This document shows positions 15,829 through 26,605 of a stretch of 32,427 bases of DNA, in pieces. Each line of letters opens with the position of its first letter. The stretch's first letter is position 1. The DNA is taken from NCBI GenBank assembly GCA_015520565.1, contig WAPW01000091.1, positions 1-32,427 on the forward strand. Direction: 5' to 3'. Under the pieces are notes generated by a model, which was not told the DNA's origin, did no database searches, and saw nothing but the letters and a program-made list of their open reading frames with translations. The position numbers and the translations under genes are program-made. This stretch comes from Candidatus Aciduliprofundum sp. Its GTDB lineage: Archaea; Thermoplasmatota; Thermoplasmata; Thermoplasmatales; Aciduliprofundaceae.

Positions 15829-16468
15829 ACAATTTTCCCTCTCTCATATTGTATTTCTTACCTTCCAAGTTCTCCATTCTCTGGTCATGAGTGGCAATTA
15901 TTATGCTCATATTCATCTCTTTGTTAATCTTTTTAAGAAGATTCAAAATATTTTCTGTGTTCTCATCATCTAAATTTGATGTGGGCTCGTCTGCAATTAA
16001 TATCTCTGGCTCGTTTGCAATGGCTCTTGCTATTGCTACTCTCTGCATCTCACCTCCACTTAACTCCATTGGAAATGAGTGCTTTATATCCTCAACATTT
16101 AGATATTTTAAAAGCTCATTTACCTTTTTTTTCCACTCTTTTCCCGCAAGTTTTAGAGGTAAGGCAATATTCTCCATAACACTTAAATCTTCTATTAGAT
16201 TCATATTTTGAAATATTATTCCTATTTTATTTAACCTGAATTTTGCCCTTTCATTTTCATTCATCTTTGTTATATCCTTGGAATCAATTATAACCTTTCC
16301 CTTATCTGGTAGGTCTATGCCTGAAAGGATATTCAAAAATGTGGTTTTTCCTATGCCCGATGGTCCTCTTATCATCACAATATCTCCCCGCTCAACATTT
16401 AAACTCACGCCTCTCAAAACTAGTTTTTTGCCATAGTGCTTGTAAATATCCAGAGCTTGAATATGCAC
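15818..16468 (-). CDS. ABC transporter ATP-binding protein, LolD/MacB type
   Basis: The 216-residue ATPase has the Walker A motif G-P-S-G-I-G-K-T at 35-42. The signature L-S-G-G-E-M-Q-R-V and the Walker B segment I-L-I-A-D-E-P-T-S-N-L-D are also present. The sequence belongs to the LolD/MacB/FtsE group, which works with FtsX-type permeases rather than classical import pores. The two permeases are encoded divergently from 16513. The start is GTG 16468, about 25 bases from a TATA-like element, which suggests a leaderless transcript. It overlaps the following membrane protein gene by 11 bases. Confidence 0.92.
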   Translation of the reverse strand: MHIQALDIYKHYGKKLVLRGVSLNVERGDIVMIRGPSGIGKTTFLNILSGIDLPDKGKVIIDSKDITKMNENERAKFRLNKIGIIFQNMNLIEDLSVMENIALPLKLAGKEWKKKVNELLKYLNVEDIKHSFPMELSGGEMQRVAIARAIANEPEILIADEPTSNLDDENTENILNLLKKINKEMNMSIIIATHDQRMENLEGKKYNMREGKLYEG

Positions 16469-16479
16469 GGGGGAGTAAA

Positions 16480-16498
16480 TTTAATAAATGTATATAGT
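16480..16498. promoter_or_regulatory. Overlapping divergent promoters of the ABC transporter locus
   Basis: The AT-rich run TTTAATAAATGTATATAG can serve both directions. On the minus strand CTATATACA is about 25 bases from the GTG at 16468. On the plus strand TTTAATAAA is about 28 bases from the ATG at 16513. Overlapping elements would tie expression of the ATPase to that of the permeases. Confidence 0.4.
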
Positions 16499-16512
16499 TT
16501 TTACTGGATTAA

Positions 16513-17532
16513 ATGATTGCTCCTCTAAGATATGTAATTTCATTGAAAAGACGCTCTAAAATTACTATTATGGCTATTGCTGTTGTCATAATGTTCATAA
16601 CATCCACATCCATAATTGCATATAGTTTTGAAGTTAACAACAAAGAGCTTGTGGAGAGATTTGAATCCCGTTATTATATGGTTTACTCTAATGAGAATAT
16701 TCTAAAGAGTTCAGTGCCAATATCAAATGATATAAAGGGTGCATATGCCTACATAATCCCTGCCAAGATTGGAAATAAAAGTACATATTTGGTTGGCATA
16801 TATGACCCAAACCATTTGCTATCCTCCTTCTTTCAATGTCATTACGGTGATATAATTTTAGGAGATAATTATGAGAATTACAAGATTGGCAATAATGTGA
16901 ATGTGAGTTTGAATTTTTCCTCCCCCATTAATTTACACATTACAAATGTTCATTCTCTCATCTTATTTCCCTCATATTGGGGTATTATAAATTACACACT
17001 TGCTCAAAAATACAGGAAGAATCCAAATTTTGCAATAATCAACGAGAATAAGAAAATTGAAGGATTTTATACAAGCTCAATGATAGGCCTAAGCGATTTT
17101 TATTTTAAGAGTAGTGAGGAGATAACTACTGATTTATTATTCTTAGCTTTAATTTCAATTGTTGCAGTTTATTTCTTCATTGACTCCCTTTTAACCATAG
17201 AGATAAGAGAAAGCGTGAGAAAAATAGCGATTATAAGGGCAATTGGCTCTACAACAAAAAACATAAGTGCAATTTACATACTTCGCTCTCTCTACATAGG
17301 AATAGTCGGTATGATATTGGGCCTTTCAGCAGGAATTGTTATAGCTTATCTCGTAGCAGCCATATTCCCCCTAACTGGAATTTTAACTTACTTCGTCATA
17401 TATATTCCTCTCAAAGTTTTCACATTTCCTTTGATAATAATACTTGTTGGCTCAGTGCTAGGTATAATACAACCATTGCTAAATGCGAATAAGGTAAATA
17501 TTGTTAAAGGTATGAAGGGGATGATTAAATGA
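16513..17532 (+). CDS. FtsX-family ABC transporter permease (339 residues)
   Basis: An N-terminal membrane helix (about 13-38) is followed by an external domain of ~165 residues. The C-terminal FtsX module has three helices, with the coupling segment E-S-V-R-K-I-A-I-I-R-A-I-G-S. That segment is the LolD/MacB-type contact with the ATPase. The gene overlaps the giant permease by four bases (ATGA), so the two permeases are made together and probably form a heterodimer with the ATPase encoded on the other strand. FtsX-type pumps usually move lipids or proteins, or transmit force to surface enzymes. Confidence 0.85.
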   Translation: MIAPLRYVISLKRRSKITIMAIAVVIMFITSTSIIAYSFEVNNKELVERFESRYYMVYSNENILKSSVPISNDIKGAYAYIIPAKIGNKSTYLVGIYDPNHLLSSFFQCHYGDIILGDNYENYKIGNNVNVSLNFSSPINLHITNVHSLILFPSYWGIINYTLAQKYRKNPNFAIINENKKIEGFYTSSMIGLSDFYFKSSEEITTDLLFLALISIVAVYFFIDSLLTIEIRESVRKIAIIRAIGSTTKNISAIYILRSLYIGIVGMILGLSAGIVIAYLVAAIFPLTGILTYFVIYIPLKVFTFPLIIILVGSVLGIIQPLLNANKVNIVKGMKGMIK

Positions 17533-20500
17533 TTATCAAGAAATCCATTGTGGTTCCAATAATAATCCTTTTGATTCTCTTTACATCAACATTCGTATCC
17601 CTAAATTCCATATTTGCCATGCCTCAAGAAATTATGGGAAAAAATAATGTTTATGTTTTAACTTCATCCACTGATAGAAATCCTCTAAGAAGTAATTTGG
17701 ATATAAATTTGGCATATGCCTTAGAAAATACCTCTTACATTAAAGCAGTTAGCCCTGAAATTTTTGTATTCACCTCAATTCACAATGAACCTGTAACGGT
17801 TAGAGGGGTAATATTCTCAAAGTTCTTAAAAATTGAAAATGGAAAATTGGTAAAAGGGGTTATGCCTAAGAGCAATAACGATGCCATAGTTGGAGAGAGT
17901 TTGTTTAACTATATGCACCTGCATCTTGGAGAGAATTTAACTGTTAGGGGCTCATTTCAATCTTCCTTAGCCATATTGCACATAGTTGGAGTTTTTAGAA
18001 CTAATGATTCCACAAATGATGAAATCTTAGTGGATTTATCTACTGCTCAAACTTTGGCAGAATTGAAAAAAGGCACTGTTTCTATAATAAGATTTAAAAG
18101 TGATGATGTAAAGAAGGCACATGAATTAATGGATCCAAACTATCCTAAATTTAAAATTATGCTAAATGCTACCGGGCAAATTTATTATGGTGAGAAGTTC
18201 AATGTTAGTGTGAATATAGAAAATATGGGAAGTATATCTGGCAATTGCAGATTCTATTTGTATTTCCAAAATGTAACTGTAGTAAGAGATTTGCATATAA
18301 ATAAAAATACAAGTTTTAATATAACTCTTAAGGCAAATTATGTTGGCAACTGGAAGATAAAGGCATATGCTGAAAATGATGTTTTAAATTATTCTTACTC
18401 ATCTAGAATTGCTGTTGTTGATAGGCCAGTCATATTCCAAGGAAAGACCCTCACCTATGTTTATACTCCTACATTGTTCTCTTTTCACTCAATAAACAAT
18501 TCTTCCATAGAAAATGCCACTTTAAAGGTATACGGCGAGGATTATTATAAGGTATACCATTTCAACTCTTCCATTACTCTATCTTTTCCAAAAAGAGGAG
18601 AATATACCATTTATTTTGATAAATATGGCTATGAAAATAAAACAATATTGGTAAGAGTTTTTAAAAAGGCAAATTTAATAACTCCATCGGATATCTATCC
18701 TAAGCCTGTGAATAACATAATATTTCTCAAGAAAAATGAGGATATAAGATTAAAAGTGGGAAATAACGCATCCATTTACTATTCCATAGACAATAGCTTA
18801 ATAAGAGAGACAAATTCAACAATTTCTATTCTTGGTAATGCGGGAGAGAAGCATAATCTGGATATTTATGTTGTCAAAAAATGGATTATGGAAAACTCAT
18901 CATATACGATTTACATATGCAACAATTATTCAGTAAATATATTCTCACCAATAAATAATGAATCCGTTGTCTATTATAAAGGAAATTTCACAATAAATAT
19001 TTGGAGCGAGCTCCCTCTCAGGAATTTAACACTCTATATCAATAGACATAGGCAAGATATAGATTTGAATGAGAGTTTGGAAGAAGGCATTCTAAATTAT
19101 ACATACAATATTACGGTTAATGTGAAGTACAAAAATTTTGAAGTTGAAATTTATGCTCGGAATATTATGAATATTTCAGCCCATAAAATAATAAAACCAA
19201 AGGTAGTTTATTCCTCAGATTTCATAAAACCAGAAATTATCACTGGAAGCAGAAGAGCCCTATATAAATCATTGCTTGGAGATGAGGCCCCATTTACTAT
19301 AAGGGTATGGAGTGGGCAGAGTTTTACAATAAGCGCATCAGATAATTTACAAATGAAAAACCTTACCGTTTATATTTTTCAAAAGTATTTCTATGCCCCC
19401 GAGGAAAATTCAAATGTTAAAACTTCAAGTGTGACAATTCCCACTATGTTTAGAAATGGCACTAACATACAATTCTTACCAGAAGGTGTTTATCAAGGAG
19501 AAATAATAGCAATTGATTCCTCTGGAAATGTGAATGAGACAAATTTCTATGTGGATGTAAACAACACAAATGAAAAAATACCCCCAATTATTCTCGGGTC
19601 CAAACTTCTAATTTTTAATTCTCCAAGTAAATCATTCAAATTCAAAATTTATGATAATGTTGGTGTAAAATACATAGCACTTTTTGAAAATAATACTATC
19701 ATAAAGAATATTTCTTGCAATGGGGATAATAATATAACTGCATATCTAAATTATTCTGAGATTAAAGATGGACTTTATAATTTAACCATCATTGCTATGG
19801 ATGTAAATAATAATTCCGTAGATTTTGAAGGGAAGATATTGAAAAATTACACAGATAAAGAGTCACCTACAATTCTACCATTACCCACTAAAATATTCAG
19901 CGGAGAATCTATAACCGTGGAGGCAAAGGATAATGTATATATGAAAAGTTTAGCAGTTTATGCTTTCGGCAAATGGTTCAATGCTACGAGCAGGGTTATT
20001 GTACCTACTGAGTTTATAGGAAACAATACTGTGGAGTATATTCCTCCTGGAGTATATGATCTAAAAATTGAAGCCCGGGATATTTTTAATAATGGCATAT
20101 CTAAGATTGTGCATATTGAAATTAACAATACCAACGAGAATATACCCCCCATTATATTTCCATCAAATATCACAAAATGCAACGCATCGGATATATTAAC
20201 TTTCAAAGCCTATGATAATGTAAGAGTTTCTACTATGTGGATTGAAGTTGATAATCTTCCCGTAATCATTGTAAAGGGTAATAACATAACTTGTAGAGCT
20301 GATACTCTGGGATATGGAATCGTAGATGCAGAAATATTTGCAATGGATGTAAATGGCAATACTGCCTCTATTCCCTACGAAGTGCTTGTAAGAGACAACA
20401 TTCCTCCGAGGGTACTTAATAGGACCATTAAAATATGGGGGGGAAATACAAGCGTTGTATCTTTATACGATAATGTTGGAATCCAAGATGCTACTCTATA

Positions 20501-21755
20501 TATATTTGGAAAAGAATTTAAAAATATTGGAAATGAAATTAAAATACCCACAATGTTTAGAAAAGGGAATAATATAAGCTTTGTATCCCAAGGCATTTAT
20601 AAAGGTTTTGTAAGAGTAGAAGATCTTGCGGGCAATATAAACAGCACGGAAATCACGCTCATTATTAACAACACCGATGAAAGGAATCCTCCAATCATCA
20701 TTGGAAACCCTTATAACACATTGAATAAGAACAATACCGTTATTTTTAAGGCCTACGATAATGTAAAAACAGAAAAAATTTGGTGTGAAGAGAAAGGCAA
20801 GGTTATATACGGAGAAAAAGGCAATGTTTTGAATCTCTCTATAAACTATTTCTCACCTGGACTGCATAATGTTACCATTTATGCTGAGGATATTAATGGG
20901 AATATTGCAAATATGAGTGCCCAGATAGAAGTTGTTGGAATTGCAGAGTATACAATTAATGCAAGCCTTTATCAATCAAAGATAACAATGGACCAAAGGG
21001 GAATTTTGAGTATAATAGTAAAAAATAAAGTAAATGAAGGAAATTGCACCATAAATATATTTATTGATGGGAATTTATATGATACGATAATAACATATCT
21101 TCATTCATACGAGACAAAGAGTTTTACAATTCAGTTGCCCTATATGAGTGAGGGTACCCATCTAATCAAGGTAAACAATATAACAATGAAGCTCAAAGTT
21201 ACAAAGGTGCTCATAGAGAAACTACCAATAGATTTACTTTTAAAGTATGATAAAAATTTAAAAGTTACCGGAGGGAAAGAAGTAATATATAAGGGATTTC
21301 AACTATCCGAGGGTAATTTTCTCCTAATAATTTACGCTTTGATTACCATAGCAATAATTCTGGTTGCCTTAGGGTTGTATTCTTCATTGCTTAAAGGTAT
21401 AAAAAATAATACAATTGCCATTCTAAGAGCCATAGGTGCAAGCAACAAGCAGATTTTGAAAATAGCATCAAAAGAAATTTTGATATATGTAATGCCCTCA
21501 ATACTTGGAGGCATATTCTTAGGCTTCATTTCAGTTATGGCTATTCAACATTTCAATTTGATGCGGGCCTTCGGACACACTTTAATAGTTATAATTAATA
21601 TGGATGTTGTAATGTACAGCATACTCATTGGACTAGGGTTTCTTGCGTTTTCCACGGCGCTAATTTTCAGAAACATATTCCATTCCAAGATAGCTTACCT
21701 TATGGGGAGTGAGAGTTCTGAGAAAATATCAACATTAGAGGAGGTACTTCAATGA
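17529..21755 (+). CDS. Giant FtsX/MacB-type permease with a ~1000-residue repetitive external region
   Basis: A helix at about 8-30 is followed by a MacB-like external domain (to ~205). Next come more than 900 residues of beta-sandwich domains. Three FtsX helices end the protein, with N-T-I-A-I-L-R-A-I-G-A-S as ATPase contact near 1294-1305. Part of the external region is a tandem repeat. Units start near P568, P780 and P959, and each carries (I/V)-P-T-(M/E)-F (at 637, 825, 1006), then G-(V/I)-Y and I/V-N-N-T-(N/D)-E. Asn-x-Ser/Thr sequons are very frequent. Family members normally have about 400-800 residues. The overlap with the next gene is four bases. Confidence 0.85.
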   Translation: MIIKKSIVVPIIILLILFTSTFVSLNSIFAMPQEIMGKNNVYVLTSSTDRNPLRSNLDINLAYALENTSYIKAVSPEIFVFTSIHNEPVTVRGVIFSKFLKIENGKLVKGVMPKSNNDAIVGESLFNYMHLHLGENLTVRGSFQSSLAILHIVGVFRTNDSTNDEILVDLSTAQTLAELKKGTVSIIRFKSDDVKKAHELMDPNYPKFKIMLNATGQIYYGEKFNVSVNIENMGSISGNCRFYLYFQNVTVVRDLHINKNTSFNITLKANYVGNWKIKAYAENDVLNYSYSSRIAVVDRPVIFQGKTLTYVYTPTLFSFHSINNSSIENATLKVYGEDYYKVYHFNSSITLSFPKRGEYTIYFDKYGYENKTILVRVFKKANLITPSDIYPKPVNNIIFLKKNEDIRLKVGNNASIYYSIDNSLIRETNSTISILGNAGEKHNLDIYVVKKWIMENSSYTIYICNNYSVNIFSPINNESVVYYKGNFTINIWSELPLRNLTLYINRHRQDIDLNESLEEGILNYTYNITVNVKYKNFEVEIYARNIMNISAHKIIKPKVVYSSDFIKPEIITGSRRALYKSLLGDEAPFTIRVWSGQSFTISASDNLQMKNLTVYIFQKYFYAPEENSNVKTSSVTIPTMFRNGTNIQFLPEGVYQGEIIAIDSSGNVNETNFYVDVNNTNEKIPPIILGSKLLIFNSPSKSFKFKIYDNVGVKYIALFENNTIIKNISCNGDNNITAYLNYSEIKDGLYNLTIIAMDVNNNSVDFEGKILKNYTDKESPTILPLPTKIFSGESITVEAKDNVYMKSLAVYAFGKWFNATSRVIVPTEFIGNNTVEYIPPGVYDLKIEARDIFNNGISKIVHIEINNTNENIPPIIFPSNITKCNASDILTFKAYDNVRVSTMWIEVDNLPVIIVKGNNITCRADTLGYGIVDAEIFAMDVNGNTASIPYEVLVRDNIPPRVLNRTIKIWGGNTSVVSLYDNVGIQDATLYIFGKEFKNIGNEIKIPTMFRKGNNISFVSQGIYKGFVRVEDLAGNINSTEITLIINNTDERNPPIIIGNPYNTLNKNNTVIFKAYDNVKTEKIWCEEKGKVIYGEKGNVLNLSINYFSPGLHNVTIYAEDINGNIANMSAQIEVVGIAEYTINASLYQSKITMDQRGILSIIVKNKVNEGNCTINIFIDGNLYDTIITYLHSYETKSFTIQLPYMSEGTHLIKVNNITMKLKVTKVLIEKLPIDLLLKYDKNLKVTGGKEVIYKGFQLSEGNFLLIIYALITIAIILVALGLYSSLLKGIKNNTIAILRAIGASNKQILKIASKEILIYVMPSILGGIFLGFISVMAIQHFNLMRAFGHTLIVIINMDVVMYSILIGLGFLAFSTALIFRNIFHSKIAYLMGSESSEKISTLEEVLQ
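19227..20935 (+). repeat. Three tandem ~180-210-residue coding repeats within the giant permease
   Basis: Units begin near codons 568, 780 and 959 and the array ends near 1135. Conserved landmarks in each unit are a D-N-V/L start strand, (I/V)-P-T-x-F, P/S-x-G-(V/I)-Y, N-N-T-(N/D)-E and P-P-I-I, then F-K-(A/I)-Y-D-N-V. DNA identity is low, so the duplications are old and under protein-level selection. Confidence 0.75.
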
Positions 21756-23308
21756 AGGGAAAATGGATTGCATTAATCGCCATATACATATTATCTGTGG
21801 CAATAAGGATATATCCAGCATTTGTAACTCCTATTCCATACAATGTTGATGCTTTAACAGATTCTCGCGCCTCTCAATTTATAGCAGACCATGGCAATTT
21901 AAACTTTCCAAGTGGAGTTACATACAACAACCATCATACTCCTATAACACCATTGTTTAATGCTTTATCCGCAGCCATTTCCCAACTTACAGGGGTTAGT
22001 GTTATGCACTTCTTACCATTCTTATTTCCTTTTATAACCTCGCTCTCAGTAATTGGATGGTATTTATTGAGTAAAAAGATAACCAATAGAGAGGATGTGG
22101 CACTTGCAACAGCTGCCTTCTTTGCCATTAGCGGTACATATGTTCTCCAAACTGCGCTGGTGTGGAAAGAAGCAATTGGATTCGTGCTTATGCCCTTTGC
22201 TCTATACACTTATAGAAAAAAGAGTTGGATAAGCGTGTTTTTACTTCTTTTACTTCCCTTAACACACCACTATGTGGCTTTAATAACATATTTAATGATG
22301 ACTTTTACAATAATCTTAAATTTCTATGAAAAATATACAAATCATATAGAATTTAAAAAATCTGATTATACATGGGCTTTAACAGTAGGAATTTTATGGA
22401 TATATATGGCAAGCTATTATTCTTTGAGACATTTTGATAGATTAAATCAATTATCTCCATCATCATCCTTGTGGCTATTTATCTCTTTATTTTTCTTGCT
22501 TTTGCTTTTTGGTATAAAGCTGTTGAAAACTCATTATAAAAAGATAAAAAAATGGCACATAGTTATGGGCTTTATATTACCCTTTAGTGCTTATATAATC
22601 TACTTCTTTTTCCCAGTATTTTCTTACACTATGCTTTTTAATAGCAGCACTTTTGAATATACAATAGGTTATATTTTATTAATGCCCATAATTGCAATAG
22701 GTCTATATTTACTTACAACAACAAGTTATGATGAGAGAAAGGGCTTTATTTCCATACTTTTAGCACCACTTCAAATGATTTTATTCTTTGTGCTCCATGG
22801 ATTTGACCCAGCAACATATGCCTCAGTAAGTAGAACTTATGATTTTCTTGACCCATCTACCCATGTTTCTCTAGCAACTGGAAGCTTCAAACTTAAAAAA
22901 TTTGCAATAGTTTTTCCCATAGTGTTTATCACTTTAGCAACTACAACGCCTATAGCATATCATACGCAAGAATCCTTTGGGGTCTCTTACTTTATATTTC
23001 CAGATGAGCTCCACAGCGTAGAATGGATTGAAAAACATTTTCCAAATAAGAATATAGCTACAGATGATAAGCTAGGTCTTGTGGCTAAAAATGAATATGA
23101 TATAAATGCTACTAGAAACTTGCCCTATCTAATACAGAATGGTTTATACAACAAGAGCCAGATATGGCTACTGGGCTCATACTGGAATTATGGTGCGCAA
23201 ATGTCTCCTATGGCTCCCATAAAGGTAAATGTAACTAGGATTTTAAACCAGAATTCTGTGGTTTTTTCCTCTGGTCATACTTTCGTAGTTCTAAATAATA
23301 CCTCATAA
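21752..23308 (+). CDS. Multi-pass membrane protein, GT-C glycosyltransferase-like
   Basis: The 518-residue protein starts with a membrane helix. The loop that follows, P-Y-N-V-D-A-L-T-D-S-R, resembles the first acidic loop of GT-C enzymes such as STT3 and PMT. About ten to twelve helices follow. The C-terminal ~110 residues are external and contain H-S-V-E-W-I-E-K-H-F-P and several sequons. GT-C enzymes use lipid-linked sugars to modify proteins or lipids outside the cell. The gene overlaps the giant permease by four bases. It overlaps the convergent 148-residue gene by 74 bases. The substrate is unknown. Confidence 0.65.
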   Translation: MKGKWIALIAIYILSVAIRIYPAFVTPIPYNVDALTDSRASQFIADHGNLNFPSGVTYNNHHTPITPLFNALSAAISQLTGVSVMHFLPFLFPFITSLSVIGWYLLSKKITNREDVALATAAFFAISGTYVLQTALVWKEAIGFVLMPFALYTYRKKSWISVFLLLLLPLTHHYVALITYLMMTFTIILNFYEKYTNHIEFKKSDYTWALTVGILWIYMASYYSLRHFDRLNQLSPSSSLWLFISLFFLLLLFGIKLLKTHYKKIKKWHIVMGFILPFSAYIIYFFFPVFSYTMLFNSSTFEYTIGYILLMPIIAIGLYLLTTTSYDERKGFISILLAPLQMILFFVLHGFDPATYASVSRTYDFLDPSTHVSLATGSFKLKKFAIVFPIVFITLATTTPIAYHTQESFGVSYFIFPDELHSVEWIEKHFPNKNIATDDKLGLVAKNEYDINATRNLPYLIQNGLYNKSQIWLLGSYWNYGAQMSPMAPIKVNVTRILNQNSVVFSSGHTFVVLNNTS

Positions 23309-23681
23309 AGCTCTCAGGATATCTGAGAAGAATGAGAATTATAAATATCATCAGAAGTGGATAGTAATACACAGTTACTCCAGCACTCTTTAAATTTATT
23401 GTAAACACTCCTCTATTTAGCAGGTAATATGTCCAAACCAATAACATAGTTAAGGCAATGCCACTAAAAACCATCTTGTATTTTGGATTTTTATGGTACT
23501 CTTCAAGAAATCTAAATGCTATGTATATTACGCCTGTAAGTATTATTGGCAAACTATACTCTCTCAAACTCACACCCAAGTATGAAAAATACTGGTTGAA
23601 GTACTTAACAAATAAAATTGGGAGAACAATAAGGAGAAATAATCTTCCAACCGCTTTGAGAGAGGGTTTTAAAGCACTCAT
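23235..23681 (-). CDS. Small membrane protein with four helices (148 residues)
   Basis: I do not recognise the family. Hydrophobic helices lie at about 12-32, 41-58, 70-88 and 100-118, with a basic C-terminal tail. Its start overlaps the stop of the upstream anchored-protein gene by four bases, so the two form an operon. The last 74 bases overlap the end of the GT-C-like gene on the other strand. A role in envelope assembly with its neighbours is only a guess. Confidence 0.65.
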   Translation of the reverse strand: MSALKPSLKAVGRLFLLIVLPILFVKYFNQYFSYLGVSLREYSLPIILTGVIYIAFRFLEEYHKNPKYKMVFSGIALTMLLVWTYYLLNRGVFTINLKSAGVTVYYYPLLMIFIILILLRYPESFMRYYLELRKYDQRKKPQNSGLKS

Positions 23682-24769
23682 AGATTAATCACCTCTTCAT
23701 ACCTAAATCCTGTGTTTTCCTCGTAGAAAATAATTTTTATTTTGTCAATAGGTTTTGTTATCTCTAACTTTTCATATTTTTCCACATGTTCTCCTGGATT
23801 CACATTGTACAAAGAGCTATCTCTTCCTACTTCGGAACCTTTATAATAGTATATCTTTGTGACATTCATTGAGAGAGGGTAAGGGGCAGAATCTGTAAAA
23901 GAGTAGTAGAGAGTGCCGTTATTAAATACTCTATATGTCAAATTATCTAAAGGTGCCCCCCAGTGATATGTTTTTTGAAAGGGAATACTGAATCCAAGTA
24001 AGCTAATATTACCAACCATTTTGAGGGGCATAGAATGGGTGATTAGATAGTGCATTGCTTCTGAATTTATATGCACCTTAATTTTTCCTTTATAAAATGT
24101 CCCAAGGGTAAGCGAAGTGTTGAAATTGCCATATTTTTCACCATTTCCTTTTATTTCACCCAAAATCTCAGCAGATCCTGATAGATAACTAGCAGTTTTT
24201 ATTTCATAGGGTATGTAAAAGTATAATGATGAGTTCATATGTACATCTTCAGGTGGGTAAATATGGGTGCTTTCAATTGGGGGTATCCAATCAAATGTGT
24301 GGTTCATATTTATGGATATATCTACCAAACCTAGCATATATTTTAGTGAAACTGAGAAATTGGCGTAGAGGGTATCTCTATTATAAAAATGATACAAACC
24401 CGGATATTCTTCTTTGTATATTTTTTCAAAATCTATGGCAATAGGTACATCAAAGGTATCAATACTGTCGGTGGGTATGCTGCCTATTAAACTACTTCCA
24501 TTGATAAATTGAGAGGTTTTATTGTTTATTTCATAATTTATTTTCAAATTTGTGATGTTGTAAAATCCATAATTTTTTATAGTCACCGGTATGTTTATAA
24601 TAATTTTAGATCCCTCATAAGTAACAAAGGGCTTGCCCACATTGACTATCTTAACATCCTCAACAGCGAACGAGTATGCTGCGAGTAAAATAATTGCAAT
24701 AACACCAATTTTAGCTAGAGTTAAAAGTATAGAATAGGCTTTAATAGCAACCTTTAATTTTTTAGCCAT
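23678..24769 (-). CDS. Membrane-anchored external protein with LEA-like beta domains
   Basis: The 363-residue product has a basic N-terminus and one membrane helix (about 12-37), then a long external beta-rich part. The segment N-L-K-I-N-Y-E-I-N-N-K-T, followed by G-S-I-P-T-D-S-I-D-T-F-D-V-P-I, resembles LEA14/WHy-type domains; many sequons are present. I chose ATG 24769 because the open frame upstream runs into the antisense of 16S rRNA and is not protein-like. An A/T-rich TATA-like element (ATTATTAAAACATATTTTAT) lies about 25 bases upstream. The product is probably exported and held on the outer face. Confidence 0.75.
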   Translation of the reverse strand: MAKKLKVAIKAYSILLTLAKIGVIAIILLAAYSFAVEDVKIVNVGKPFVTYEGSKIIINIPVTIKNYGFYNITNLKINYEINNKTSQFINGSSLIGSIPTDSIDTFDVPIAIDFEKIYKEEYPGLYHFYNRDTLYANFSVSLKYMLGLVDISINMNHTFDWIPPIESTHIYPPEDVHMNSSLYFYIPYEIKTASYLSGSAEILGEIKGNGEKYGNFNTSLTLGTFYKGKIKVHINSEAMHYLITHSMPLKMVGNISLLGFSIPFQKTYHWGAPLDNLTYRVFNNGTLYYSFTDSAPYPLSMNVTKIYYYKGSEVGRDSSLYNVNPGEHVEKYEKLEITKPIDKIKIIFYEENTGFRYEEVINL

Positions 24770-24812
24770 AATAATAGGGTATAAAATATGTTTTAATAAT
24801 TTTGCGGAGTGA

Positions 24813-24847
24813 GACGCTCGATAGATAATGTGCCTGCGGCCTGTCGC
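24813..24847 (-). other. 16S rRNA processing stem, 3' arm
   Basis: On the minus strand this arm pairs with 26360-26394. GCGACAGGCCGCAG pairs with CTGCGGTCTGTCGC (one G-U). GCAC pairs with GTGC, and ATCTATCGAGCGTC pairs with GACGCTCGATAGGT. The three-base bulges ATT and AGA flank the 4-base-pair GTGC/GCAC helix. This is the canonical bulge-helix-bulge cut by the archaeal splicing endonuclease. Confidence 0.85.
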
Positions 24848-24852
24848 AAACT

Positions 24853-26332
<1,480 letters not shown>

Positions 26333-26359
26333 GATCCGCCTAACACTTGGAGAGTATCG

Positions 26360-26394
26360 GCGACAGACCGCAGTCTGCACACCTATCGAGCGTC
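26360..26394 (-). other. 16S rRNA processing stem, 5' arm
   Basis: This arm pairs with 24813-24847 as described there. It closes the whole precursor 16S into a loop and places the splicing endonuclease cut in the bulge AGA. Confidence 0.85.
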
Positions 26395-26548
26395 GGATTT
26401 GAGAGCTCCATCCCGTTTTGGGAAGTTTTTCTCAAATCCCCACAATTTTATGTACAGCCATGGAACCCAGACGCTCATTTTCTCGCATCTGGCGCCTTTT
26501 GGCTGCACTGCAAAGCCCTTAATGAGCAACCAATATATATCCCTTTCG
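26395..26548 (-). promoter_or_regulatory. 16S rRNA promoter and leader
   Basis: The best promoter match on the minus strand is the BRE-like CGAAAGGG (26541-26548) followed by ATATATAT (26533-26540), which predicts a start near 26512 and a leader of about 180 bases. The leader holds a hairpin at 26467-26492: CCAGATGC pairs with GCGTCTGG around a 10-base loop. The stretch between this leader and mutS (26549-26605) shows no gene. Confidence 0.5.
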
Positions 26549-26605
26549 CTCTACTTTATGAGCATTAGGTAATTGCCCCTATGAGTAGGTTGTATATGAA
26601 ACTTT

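Noticed and set aside
26510-26530. Short words shared between the 16S leader and repeat copy B (CTGCAAAGC, ATGAGCAAC)
   Set aside because: Nine-base matches in different order and orientation; chance cannot be excluded and no shared structure was found.
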